Below are positions 52,562 through 60,905 of a stretch of DNA of 64,000 nt, one piece after another. A model generated the notes under the pieces. That model worked only from the letters and a program-made list of their open reading frames with translations. It had not been told where the DNA came from and searched no databases. The position numbers and the translations under genes are program-made. Location: contig JAKIUQ010000004.1 of NCBI GenBank assembly GCA_021647465.1, forward strand, positions 124,001-188,000. Reading direction: 5' to 3'. Source of the stretch: Emcibacter sp. (GTDB taxonomy: Bacteria > Pseudomonadota > Alphaproteobacteria > Sphingomonadales > Emcibacteraceae). Positions within the stretch are counted from its first letter, which is position 1. The number at the start of each line of letters is the position of its first letter.

Positions 52562-53110
52562 TCAATTAACGCGTACGGTTAACGTCGTCTCAGGCGATAA
52601 TATGGGCAGGATTTCCAATAAATCCTGTTTCCTCAAGGCGATACAGCCTTCGGTTCCGTTGAATATGTCCTCGCTGGTTTCGCTGGCTACATGAAGGAAA
52701 ATGGCGCTGCCCTTGCCTTTTTCGGTTGGGTTATCGTTATGGCCAAGCACCACAATCACATCATAAACATCATCATCGCGCCATAGGTTCTCTGCGCTGG
52801 CGTGATAAGGCAACATAACCGATTGGTTATAGGCCCGGTCATCAGGATCATCGCACCAGCCATCTTCTTCCAAAAGTGCCATCATCGGCACCTGCGTATA
52901 AATTGGCGAGGATAATTTGTCATAGCGATAAAAAACTGTTCGCAAGGGAAAATTACCCTGCGGCGTTTTCATATCGCCTTCATGCTTCACCAAAGCAACA
53001 CCTTGCTTGCCCAAGGCGCAAGGGAAGATTTTCCCCCCCAAAGTCAGGGTGCCTTGCGACGGATTGTCATTTGCCGCCCTCACAATAATTTCTTTTGCCG
53101 GATTTATCAT
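52562..53110 (-). CDS. YkuD-type L,D-transpeptidase domain protein
   Basis: 182 residues, no signal peptide visible. The catalytic region is IFLHVASE...GTEGCIALRKQDL, with the conserved His and nucleophile Cys of L,D-transpeptidases. Members crosslink peptidoglycan or attach proteins to it; this short single-domain type is sometimes of unclear location. It follows the pspB-like gene by 18 bases, suggesting the envelope-stress operon extends to cell-wall remodelling. Confidence 0.85.
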   Translation of the reverse strand: MINPAKEIIVRAANDNPSQGTLTLGGKIFPCALGKQGVALVKHEGDMKTPQGNFPLRTVFYRYDKLSSPIYTQVPMMALLEEDGWCDDPDDRAYNQSVMLPYHASAENLWRDDDVYDVIVVLGHNDNPTEKGKGSAIFLHVASETSEDIFNGTEGCIALRKQDLLEILPILSPETTLTVRVN

Positions 53111-53128
53111 CTTCTGCCCTTCTTTTTT

Positions 53129-53410
53129 CTAACGACGGTATTTCAGATTGTCGATTTCATCGGCCAGATCGCGGCCTTTATCCGTGGCGATGCGCTCCAG
53201 AACCTGAATGCGCTGTTCCATAGCCTCAATTTTCTTTATGTAAACATCAACCTCTTTCTTGGAATAATAGTCACTCAACCCAAATTCATGCATCAAATCA
53301 TCAAACGCATCAGATGCCCCGCCTACTTTATTGCGTTCGAAATAACTTTTTATTAGCCCGCCAATCACGACGATTCCCACGATTAGGACGACCATTTCAA
53401 ATACATGCAT
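53129..53410 (-). CDS. PspB-like small membrane protein (paralogue)
   Basis: 93 residues: an N-terminal membrane helix (about 4-20) and a C-terminal coiled coil (RIQVLERI) that echoes RIQNIERI of the pspB product encoded two genes upstream. The middle (SDAFDDLMHEFGLSDYY) is extra. Same layout as PspB, so it is probably a diverged duplicate within the psp operon; similarity is short and the call is tentative. Confidence 0.6.
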   Translation of the reverse strand: MHVFEMVVLIVGIVVIGGLIKSYFERNKVGGASDAFDDLMHEFGLSDYYSKKEVDVYIKKIEAMEQRIQVLERIATDKGRDLADEIDNLKYRR

Positions 53411-53455
53411 TTTATTTTCCCTCTGTTTATTCTTAAATAATATTTATTGTTGCCG

Positions 53456-53683
53456 TCATTCGCCGTAAAGACTATGGGCGCTGTCATCCAACAGCATGCT
53501 CACCAGAAGATACCCCAAAATCATAATTGGCCCGGTCATCAGCAGCGCTAGAATGCCTGCAATCCGTAAAATTAACGGGTTAATGCCAAGATAATCCCCA
53601 AGCCCCGAGAAAACACCGCAGATTTTACCGCGCCGGCTGTTCTTATAAAGTTTCCTTGTGTGGTATTTTTCATATCTGCTCAT
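53456..53683 (-). CDS. PspC-domain protein (second copy)
   Basis: 75 residues consisting of the PspC domain alone: RRGKICGVFSGLGDYLGINPLILRI followed in separate parts by a hydrophobic membrane region (about 40-65). GGAGCAAG precedes the ATG. Member of the psp operon, 40 bases downstream of the first pspC. Confidence 0.87.
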   Translation of the reverse strand: MSRYEKYHTRKLYKNSRRGKICGVFSGLGDYLGINPLILRIAGILALLMTGPIMILGYLLVSMLLDDSAHSLYGE

Positions 53684-53723
53684 TTTCTTGCTCCATTCAT
53701 TCTATCAGGTATATGGCCCGGAA

Positions 53724-54131
53724 TTATTTCTTTTTCAGGTCTTCAAATTCTTTATTAAGGCTATATTCCCGTGAGGTCACATGGGCCTCTGCAGCCCTTA
53801 GGCGACGCTCGATCTCTCTGAATTTATGACGCACATCCCGGATGGTATTTTTGGGCTGGGTGCGGACACCTTTCCAGAATTCATCCTGCTCTTTACTTTT
53901 AAACAGGCCCTCAGGTTTCGCATCCAAAAGCCAGCACATCAAAATATAGGCGATGACAACAATGCCGCTTGCCGGCGAAAGCAGACCAAGAATAGCAACG
54001 ATACGAATGATTGTTGGGTCGATACCTGTATAGTCGGATATTCCGGCACAAACGCCGCATATTTTTCCATTTTTCTTATCAAGGTATAATTTATTATATC
54101 TTGGCGTTTCACTGGGGTGATGCGGCGTCAT
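53724..54131 (-). CDS. pspC: Phage shock protein C
   Basis: 135 residues: PspC domain (KNGKICGVCAGISDYTGIDP, then a membrane helix about 46-70) plus a ~60-residue charged, coiled-coil C-terminus. PspC senses envelope stress with PspB and recruits PspA. Start overlaps the pspB stop by 4 bases. Confidence 0.92.
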   Translation of the reverse strand: MTPHHPSETPRYNKLYLDKKNGKICGVCAGISDYTGIDPTIIRIVAILGLLSPASGIVVIAYILMCWLLDAKPEGLFKSKEQDEFWKGVRTQPKNTIRDVRHKFREIERRLRAAEAHVTSREYSLNKEFEDLKKK

Positions 54132-54343
54132 GATTTATCCCTCCACTCAGGGGATTCGGCATCCAGGATGCGTTCAATATTCTGAATACGACGCTCTATT
54201 CTTTCCGCACTATCCCACATTTCCGTCAGGATTTTCTCATCTTCCGATGTCAATGCCCTCGATTGTTTCCATTTTGTTACATAATGAAAAATAATCATCA
54301 AGGGCGCGACAACGACCATAAACAGGATGCCGAGAGTTTCCAT
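54128..54343 (-). CDS. pspB: Phage shock protein B
   Basis: 71 residues from the ATG at 54343 (AAAGG upstream); a frame to 54385 is not supported. N-terminal membrane helix (3-22) and a cytoplasmic amphipathic coil (MWDSAERIERRIQNIERIL) as in PspB. Works with PspC at the inner membrane. Confidence 0.9.
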   Translation of the reverse strand: METLGILFMVVVAPLMIIFHYVTKWKQSRALTSEDEKILTEMWDSAERIERRIQNIERILDAESPEWRDKS

Positions 54344-54387
54344 AATTTGAACCTTTCTTCTTGCTAAATCCCCATTGGAAAGCAAAT

Positions 54388-55086
54388 TTATTTTTTATTG
54401 GCTTCTGACTTTTTTGCTTTGGCCATTTTGGCTTTTAGCCCCGCCAGATCATCTGCCACCTGCTGCTGGGATTCAAGATCGGAGAATTCTTCACTTAACG
54501 ATTTCTCCCTACTCATATCTCTGCCCATATCCGCAGCTTCAACGCGGCTTTCTGTATCATCAACACGTTTTTCCATCTGTGTAAAGCGGACCATGACGTC
54601 ACCAATCCGGTTATCATAGAGCTTTTGACGTACTTTAAGCTGGCTTGTTGCACTTTCCTGCCGCTCAACAAGGGAGCGCTGTTTTTGCTTGGCTTCTTTT
54701 ATTTTAGATTCCAGACTGACAATATCGCTTTCGTATTTTTTCAGAGCCTCATCAAGGGGGGCGCGGTCTTCGGCAAGATTTTCCGCAAGTTCCGCCATTT
54801 TTGCCCGCTCAATTAAAGCCGCATTGGCCAAATCTTCGCGGTTTTTATTCAAGGCCAACTCAGCCTTACTATACCATTCATCCTGCGCATCTTGCAATCG
54901 CACTAAATTACGTTCCATCTCTTTGCGGTCGGCAATGACGCGCGCGGCAGAGGATCGTACTTCGACCAATGTGTCTTCCATTTCCTGAACCATCATCCGG
55001 ATCATTTTCGCCGGATCTTCGGCTTTATCCAGAATGTGATTTATATTTGAATTTACAATGTCTGTAAGGCGGGTAAAAATGCCCAT
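54388..55086 (-). CDS. pspA: Phage shock protein A
   Basis: 232 residues from the ATG at 55086 (GGAGAAAG upstream); an upstream frame to 55158 would overlap the sigma-54 promoter. Almost entirely coiled coil with the PspA/IM30 N-terminus (MGIFTRLTDIVNSNINHILD) and EDPAKMIRMMVQEMED. It protects damaged inner membrane and inhibits PspF. First gene of the psp operon. Confidence 0.95.
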   Translation of the reverse strand: MGIFTRLTDIVNSNINHILDKAEDPAKMIRMMVQEMEDTLVEVRSSAARVIADRKEMERNLVRLQDAQDEWYSKAELALNKNREDLANAALIERAKMAELAENLAEDRAPLDEALKKYESDIVSLESKIKEAKQKQRSLVERQESATSQLKVRQKLYDNRIGDVMVRFTQMEKRVDDTESRVEAADMGRDMSREKSLSEEFSDLESQQQVADDLAGLKAKMAKAKKSEANKK

Positions 55087-55142
55087 GTTCTTTCTCCATT
55101 TATGAATTTGCACCCCTCTCGTGGTACGCAGAATATAACATT

Positions 55143-55157
55143 GCATGATGCATGCCA
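55143..55157 (-). promoter_or_regulatory. Sigma-54 (-24/-12) promoter of the psp operon
   Basis: On the minus strand TGGCATG-CATC-ATGC: GG and GC elements have the exact sigma-54 spacing and 13 of 15 positions fit TGGCACG-N4-TTGC. Transcription would begin near 55131, about 45 bases before pspA. The divergent pspF supplies the activator. Confidence 0.8.
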
Positions 55158-55281
55158 AACCTGAAAAAGTCTTCTAATACACTGTTTTATAACATTTATC
55201 TTCGTGAATTGAATTTTTCTTGCTATTTTAGAATTGGTAAAATACACTATTAATTAGTGAAAATTTATAAAGTTTAATAAT

Positions 55282-56328
55282 ATGCGCCTAAACTCACCGC
55301 AAGACCAGACCCTCATCGGGGAAAGCCCGTCCTTTCTGGAAATTATCGACCAATGTTCGCGGGCGGCCAAACACGACCGGCCTGTTTTGGTGATCGGAGA
55401 ACGCGGAACGGGCAAAGAATTAATCGCGGCCCGCCTGCATTTTTTATCCCCGCGCTGGGACAAAAGCCTTATTCAGGTCAATTGCGCCGCCCTGCCTGAA
55501 AATCTTCTGGAATCGGAATTATTTGGCCATGAGGCCGGTGCCTTTACCGGGGCCAGCGTCCGGCGCATTGGCCGGTTTGAGGCGGCCAATGGTGGCACCC
55601 TGTTTCTTGATGAGATCGCCACCACTTCCTTACCTGCGCAGGAAAAACTGCTGCGGGTGACAGAATATGGCACCTTTCAGAGAATCGGCAGCAATAAAAC
55701 CATCCAAACCGATGTCAGGCTCATTGGCGCAACAAATATCGACCTGCCAACAGCCGCAGACAGGGGCGATTTTCGCCATGACCTGCTCGACAGGCTTGCC
55801 CTTGATGTCATTACCTTGCCGCCCTTGCGTCATCGGCGGGATGATATTCTCTTGCTGGCCTATCAATTTGGGCAACGGGTTGCGCAGGAACGAAAATGGG
55901 AGAGCTTTCCCGGTTTTTCCGATGACATGGCCGATGCGCTGATGCAGCATAGCTGGCCCGGCAATATTCGTGAGCTAAAAAATGTTATCGAACGCGCTGT
56001 TTACCATGCGGAGGATGAATTTACCGCTATTGATGCCATGGAAATCGATCCTTTCGAATCGCCCTATCGTCCCCGCGCCAATATGCGAATGCCCCCTATT
56101 GAACCCGCGAGCATAAAGGATAATCCCAAAGACAATATGCCACAGGAGGAGCGCCGGATTTTTAACGGCAAACCCATCGACTATACCCAAACGCTCGCCG
56201 CCATGGAACGCGGGCTTCTGGAGGACGCGCTAAAAAGCAACAAACATAACCAGCGGGCGGCGGCAAAATTTCTAAATCTGACCTATCATCAACTCCGCCA
56301 TCAGTTAAAAAAACATGACTTGCTTTAA
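55282..56328 (+). CDS. pspF: Psp operon sigma-54 activator PspF
   Basis: 348 residues with no N-terminal receiver, as usual for PspF. AAA+ domain with Walker A GERGTGKE (39-46), GAFTGA (86-91, sigma-54 contact loop), Walker B LFLDEIA, and a C-terminal Fis-type HTH (QRAAAKFLNLTYHQLRHQL). The linker (~255-300) is Pro-rich. Divergent from pspA, sharing the intergenic region that carries the sigma-54 promoter. Confidence 0.94.
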   Translation: MRLNSPQDQTLIGESPSFLEIIDQCSRAAKHDRPVLVIGERGTGKELIAARLHFLSPRWDKSLIQVNCAALPENLLESELFGHEAGAFTGASVRRIGRFEAANGGTLFLDEIATTSLPAQEKLLRVTEYGTFQRIGSNKTIQTDVRLIGATNIDLPTAADRGDFRHDLLDRLALDVITLPPLRHRRDDILLLAYQFGQRVAQERKWESFPGFSDDMADALMQHSWPGNIRELKNVIERAVYHAEDEFTAIDAMEIDPFESPYRPRANMRMPPIEPASIKDNPKDNMPQEERRIFNGKPIDYTQTLAAMERGLLEDALKSNKHNQRAAAKFLNLTYHQLRHQLKKHDLL

Positions 56329-56329
56329 C

Positions 56330-57526
56330 CTATGTCCGGTTAATCAAAAAGCGGTAACTAAGCACAGACAGGATGCTGGACAATAGCATCATCGTGGTCA
56401 TGGGCAGAATGTCATCGCTATGGAGCAGGCCAAGGGCTGCACTTAAAATACCCCCCATAACAAATTGAGACGTGCCAAGGGTCGCGGTGGCTGATCCGCT
56501 GTTATCCTCGAAATCCTCAAGAAAACAGGCAAATGTATTGGGCATGGTAATCCCCGCCGCGCCAATGGATAACATAATCATCGGCACCACCATATATATA
56601 TTCTTCGGATCTATGAAGGCCAGATCAACAACCTGCCCGCCCCAGAGCACGGCATTGGCCAGCAACTGTATGGTAATCCCCGCCCCGATCAGCTGATGAG
56701 GACTGAAGATATTCAGCAGGAAGGGATTTAAGCGATTAAAGCACATCATGATGATAATATTCGCGCCAAATAAAACCGGGAAAAATTCCGTTGAGACCCC
56801 AAGATAGGTGATATAGGCAAAGGCAGACCCCGTCAGAAACAAAAACATCACCGATGAACTAAAGGTCTGCGTAATCATATATCCCACCGCGCGGCGATGG
56901 GTCAGCACCCTGCGGTACCCATCCCAAACTTTGGCAAAATTTAATTTACGGCTCAGAGCCTTCTTGCGCTCTGGCAAACACAGAAAAATAACCGCCAGCG
57001 AAAGCAAGGCATACCCCGCCAGAAAAACAAAAATCATCCGCCAGTCGGAAAATTTCAATATGATCGCCCCCACCGCCGGGGCAACCAAAGGCGCGAGCAT
57101 CATCACAACCCCGATCAAGGCAAACATTTTGGCGGCTTCCTTACCGGTGAAGCGATCCCGGACAACAGACGGCGCGATAACGGTAACAAACCCGCCGCCG
57201 AAAGCTTGAACAAACCGGCCCAAAATGGCAGATTCAATATTGGGGGCAAATATGATGGCAATTGTTGCCAGAAAAAAGATAACAACCCCCGGCCCCCCGA
57301 CACGCCGCCGGCCAAAATGATCGGACAATGGCCCGCCCACAAGCTGTCCCATGGCATAGCCCAAAAAGAAGACACTGACCGTCATCTCTACCATACCGAC
57401 ACTGGTGCCAAAATAATGGGCCATATCCGGCAACGCAGGCAGATAGGTATCAATGGAAAACGGCGTCAGCGCCACAAGGGCCGCCAGCAGAATTGCTAAT
57501 ATCCTTGGGGAAAATTCAGGTCTCAT
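56330..57526 (-). CDS. Bcr/CflA-family multidrug MFS exporter
   Basis: 398 residues, 12 membrane segments. PFSIDTYLPALPDMA at the start, GYAMGQLVGGPLSDHFGRRRV (MFS motif A) and QAFGGGFVTVIAPSVVRD are characteristic of the Bcr/CflA group of drug exporters. One base from the convergent pspF stop. Confidence 0.91.
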   Translation of the reverse strand: MRPEFSPRILAILLAALVALTPFSIDTYLPALPDMAHYFGTSVGMVEMTVSVFFLGYAMGQLVGGPLSDHFGRRRVGGPGVVIFFLATIAIIFAPNIESAILGRFVQAFGGGFVTVIAPSVVRDRFTGKEAAKMFALIGVVMMLAPLVAPAVGAIILKFSDWRMIFVFLAGYALLSLAVIFLCLPERKKALSRKLNFAKVWDGYRRVLTHRRAVGYMITQTFSSSVMFLFLTGSAFAYITYLGVSTEFFPVLFGANIIIMMCFNRLNPFLLNIFSPHQLIGAGITIQLLANAVLWGGQVVDLAFIDPKNIYMVVPMIMLSIGAAGITMPNTFACFLEDFEDNSGSATATLGTSQFVMGGILSAALGLLHSDDILPMTTMMLLSSILSVLSYRFLINRT

Positions 57527-57562
57527 CTTATGGTTTTCAATCTAGGGTCAGAATTTATGACC

Positions 57563-58735
57563 TCAGGACAGTAAATGGCCCGAGCGTTTCTTTTTAGTTT
57601 GCAGATAATGGTCATTATGGGCGTTGGACGGAAAGCTGTGCGGGACTCTTTCTATCACGGTCACGCCGCATTTCTCCAGACCATCAACTTTCAAAGGGTT
57701 ATTGGTCAACAGACGGACTTTGTCAAAGCCCAAGATTTTCAACATCTGCGCCGCCGGGTCAAACAGGCGCTCGTCAGCGTGAAAGCCCAGCCGTTCATTG
57801 GCGTCTACCGTGTCAAAGCCCTGATCCTGTAATTGATAGGCCCGCAGTTTATTAATCAGCCCGATGCCCCGTCCCTCCTGCGCCAGATAGAGCAAAACGC
57901 CGCCGCCGGAATTTTGCATATGCTTGATTGCGCCGTTCAATTGATCGCCGCAATCACATTTCAATGACCCGAGAAGATCACCGGTGAAACATTCCGAATG
58001 AACCCGCGTCAGCACCGGATCATGACGGTTCGGGTCGCCAATGATCAGCGCAAAATGTTCTGTCCCGCCGTCATCCGGACGGAAGGCCACCATAGTGGTT
58101 TTCGCCGCCCCCGCCAAAGGCACATTGGCCGAGGTAACAAAGCGCAAGGCTTGCCCGTCACGATGATCAAATTCAAGAATATCGGACGCGCTCGCGTGCA
58201 GCAGTCCCTTCTTTGCGGCCCACTGCGGCCCATCCTCGGTGGCTATAAGGCCAGAGAATAACGCTGCGGGCAGTAATTTTGCTATTTTACATAACTTCAA
58301 TCCGGCCGCATGAATTTTTCCGGCGTCTTGATCCGCCCCCTGAAATGGCCCCTTCATGGGTAGCCTCAAATCATCTGCCGGATCGGCCATGGCCTGAATC
58401 ATCGCCGCCCCACCATAGTCGATCATATGTTCCGATAATTTTATCAGGGCCACATCCCCGCTGCGCGGCAAGACCCGCAAAATATTGGCGCGGTGATAGG
58501 TCAGACCGATCACTGGCGGCGTTTCAGCCAGACCTTGATATCGGTCAATCCACGTATCCGTCAGTAATTCTGCCGATTGCATAAGGATAACATCCTGCCC
58601 GTCACTGATAACCACAGGCAATCCACGGCGCAATTCGCCCGCCGCCCGATCAACAGTCACGATGTTGTGATCGAGCAATGGCTTGTTGGCCTTGTTTTTT
58701 GCGGGGCGTGGCGCTATAGCCATTTTCAATTCCAT
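57563..58735 (-). CDS. ribA: GTP cyclohydrolase II with degenerate RibB-like N-terminal domain
   Basis: 390 residues (or 386 from a Met at 58723, which has a better-placed GGAA). The C-terminal ~200 residues are GTP cyclohydrolase II: zinc cysteines in RVHSECFTGDLLGSLKCDCG, catalytic region LYLAQEGRGIGLINK and LLTNNPLKVDGL. The N-terminal ~180 residues align loosely with DHBP synthase but lack the acidic metal-binding motif expected of active RibB. First step of riboflavin synthesis. Divergent from the response regulator. Confidence 0.92.
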   Translation of the reverse strand: MELKMAIAPRPAKNKANKPLLDHNIVTVDRAAGELRRGLPVVISDGQDVILMQSAELLTDTWIDRYQGLAETPPVIGLTYHRANILRVLPRSGDVALIKLSEHMIDYGGAAMIQAMADPADDLRLPMKGPFQGADQDAGKIHAAGLKLCKIAKLLPAALFSGLIATEDGPQWAAKKGLLHASASDILEFDHRDGQALRFVTSANVPLAGAAKTTMVAFRPDDGGTEHFALIIGDPNRHDPVLTRVHSECFTGDLLGSLKCDCGDQLNGAIKHMQNSGGGVLLYLAQEGRGIGLINKLRAYQLQDQGFDTVDANERLGFHADERLFDPAAQMLKILGFDKVRLLTNNPLKVDGLEKCGVTVIERVPHSFPSNAHNDHYLQTKKKRSGHLLS

Positions 58736-58808
58736 TATGCCGAAAGTTAAAATAATGTTATATAAGCTTATATATAATAGGCTTGAGAAAAAAGAACAGG
58801 ATTAAGTC

Positions 58809-59498
58809 ATGGATCACAATTATAACCTGCTGCTGGTGGATGATGATGGCGACCTTCGGAGCATACTCGCCGACCAGCTTGCCTTTCATGAAGAATATAC
58901 CATCACAGAAGCAGGGACCGGCATGGGCGCCCTTAATGCCGCCAAAGAAGGGACATATGACCTCATCATTCTTGATGTCGGCCTGCCCGATCTGGACGGG
59001 CGGGAAGTCTGCCGCATGATGCGCAAGGCCAATATCAAAATCCCCATCATCATGTTAACCGCCAATGACAGTGACAGCGACACCATATTAGGGCTTGACG
59101 CCGGGGCCAACGACTATGTGACCAAACCTTTCAAATTTGCTATTCTTCTGGCCCGAATTCGCGCCCAGTTGCGCCAGCATGCCATTAGCGAGGATGCCTC
59201 TTTTGTCATCGGCCCCTATCAATTCAAACCCGGGGAAAAATCACTCATTAACCGAGACACGCAGGAGCTTATCCGCCTGACAGAAAAAGAAACCGCAATT
59301 TTAAAGTTTTTAAAAAGATCCGACGGCAATCCCGTAAGCCGCGATATATTACTGGAAGAGGTTTGGGGGTATAATGCAGCGGTCACCACACATACGCTGG
59401 AGACACATATATATCGCCTGCGCCAGAAAATAGAGCCTGACCCTTCGTCTGCAACAATTCTGTTAACCCAAAGCGGGGGATACCGTTTAGGGAATTAA
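58809..59498 (+). CDS. OmpR-family response regulator
   Basis: 229 residues. Receiver 1-~120 with acid pocket VDDDGD, phospho-acceptor Asp in LIILDVGLPDLDG, and Lys in YVTKPFK. C-terminal winged helix with LTEKETAILKFLKR, RDILLEEVWGY and THTLETHIYRLRQKIE. AGGA precedes the ATG. No kinase adjoins it. Its place near xthA and lolA recalls the CenR-type envelope regulators of alphaproteobacteria, but that is only suggested. Confidence 0.9.
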   Translation: MDHNYNLLLVDDDGDLRSILADQLAFHEEYTITEAGTGMGALNAAKEGTYDLIILDVGLPDLDGREVCRMMRKANIKIPIIMLTANDSDSDTILGLDAGANDYVTKPFKFAILLARIRAQLRQHAISEDASFVIGPYQFKPGEKSLINRDTQELIRLTEKETAILKFLKRSDGNPVSRDILLEEVWGYNAAVTTHTLETHIYRLRQKIEPDPSSATILLTQSGGYRLGN

Positions 59499-59557
59499 TC
59501 AATCATACAGGACTCATTATTCTGGACTTGGGGCAGTGACTGAGTTATCAAGCGGGC

Positions 59558-60106
59558 ATGAGCTTTGAGATTTGTTTTACACGCCGATACTGCATGAGCC
59601 ATCGTCTGTTCAATATCAGGAACAGTCGGTGTTTTGTCCCCCATGGTCATAATGAATATGTCAAAGCCTACCTCGTCAGTACGGGACATGACCAGTTGGA
59701 CGGGGCGGTTAATATGATGGCCCCCTTCGCCGTGCTGAAAAAATGCTGGCATCAATGGATTGATGACCATGTGGATCACAGCCTGCAATTATCCAGTCAG
59801 GATCAGATGCTGGATTATTTTAAAAATTCCGAGCCAGAGAATTTGCCCCATATCATGATCACACCCGGGGATCCGACAACAGAGGTTCTGGCGGCTTGTT
59901 TTATGTCCAAAATAAATGCCATATTATTTGATCAGGGCCTTGCCGTTCGCTGCCGGAAAATTGAAATCATTGAGACACCGACCAATATGGTGAGCTTTAG
60001 CGGTGATCCGGCAGATGTTATCTGCACAGATCATTACCCAACTGGCAAGGCTGGCGCGGCATGGTGGCAGCGTCCCGATATGTCCATCAACGATCTGGAT
60101 ATATAA
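59558..60106 (+). CDS. 6-pyruvoyl-tetrahydropterin synthase/QueD-family protein
   Basis: 182 residues. Zinc ligands fit the family: His15 (FTRRYCMSHRL), His29 and His31 (PHGHNEY); the catalytic Cys25 sits four residues before His29 as in QueD, and DDHVDHSLQL plus the late Glu in KIEIIETPTN complete the active site. The start at 59558 is needed to keep His15 in context. Acts on 7,8-dihydroneopterin triphosphate or a related pterin. Followed after 4 bases by a pteridine-reductase-like SDR, so tetrahydropterin synthesis is more likely than queuosine. Confidence 0.8.
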   Translation: MSFEICFTRRYCMSHRLFNIRNSRCFVPHGHNEYVKAYLVSTGHDQLDGAVNMMAPFAVLKKCWHQWIDDHVDHSLQLSSQDQMLDYFKNSEPENLPHIMITPGDPTTEVLAACFMSKINAILFDQGLAVRCRKIEIIETPTNMVSFSGDPADVICTDHYPTGKAGAAWWQRPDMSINDLDI

Positions 60107-60110
60107 CGTC

Positions 60111-60905
60111 ATGAAGCAGGCCATCCTGATCACCGCCGCCGGCAAACGCATTGGGAAATGCCTTGCACGGGCGTTGGCCAAACAAGGCTATTATATCTAT
60201 CTGCATTATCATACCGCCCAAGGTGATGCGGAAGATACCCTCAAGGTCATTGAGAATAATGGCGGGGCCGGCGCGTTGGTGCAATGCGATCTGGAAGATT
60301 ATGAAGAAGCCGAGGCCTTGTTATCCCACTGTCATAATCTCCCTGACTATCCTCTGCGTCATGTCATCAATAACGCCTCGCAATTCAGTGATGACCGTGT
60401 TTTTGATTTTACAGAACAGAGCTTTGCCTCTCATCAGAATATCAATCTGCGCGCCCCCATGCAATTGGCCCGCGCCCTGTATAAGATGATCCCAGGCGGC
60501 GAAAAAGGCAGCGTGATCAATATCATCGACAGCAAAGTTTTTGCCTTGAACCCCGATTTTCATTCTTATACCTTAAGTAAATACGCCCTGCTCGGCGCGA
60601 CGGAAACCATGGCACAGGCTTTTGGCCCCAAGCTGCGGGTTAATGGCATCGCACCGGGGCTGACCCTGATCAGCCATAGCCAAACGGCTGAAAACTTTGA
60701 TCTGGCCAGTCACTTGAATTTTATCGGAGAACCCCTTGATGTTGAAGATATCGCCAAAACGGCACTTCTGCTTTTAACAAGCCCCTCCCTCAACGGGACA
60801 ACCATTCCTGTGGACGGCGGCCAGAAAATGATTAATTTCACGGGCGATGTGGTCAATGTCGCCGCAGATATTCTGAAAAAAAACGGATATTCTGAAAAAA
60901 ATTAA
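60111..60905 (+). CDS. Pteridine reductase-like short-chain dehydrogenase (PTR1/FolM type)
   Basis: 264 residues from the ATG at 60111. Cofactor loop TAAGKRIGK, the phosphate-binding LHYH typical of PTR1/FolM, and the catalytic set Asp...Tyr-x3-Lys: the Asp of IIDSKVF lies exactly 13 residues before the Tyr of YTLSK, as Asp181/Tyr194/Lys198 in Leishmania PTR1. It likely reduces a dihydropterin (or quinonoid pterin) to the tetrahydro form with NADPH. Co-transcribed with the PTPS-like gene. Confidence 0.8.
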   Translation: MKQAILITAAGKRIGKCLARALAKQGYYIYLHYHTAQGDAEDTLKVIENNGGAGALVQCDLEDYEEAEALLSHCHNLPDYPLRHVINNASQFSDDRVFDFTEQSFASHQNINLRAPMQLARALYKMIPGGEKGSVINIIDSKVFALNPDFHSYTLSKYALLGATETMAQAFGPKLRVNGIAPGLTLISHSQTAENFDLASHLNFIGEPLDVEDIAKTALLLLTSPSLNGTTIPVDGGQKMINFTGDVVNVAADILKKNGYSEKN

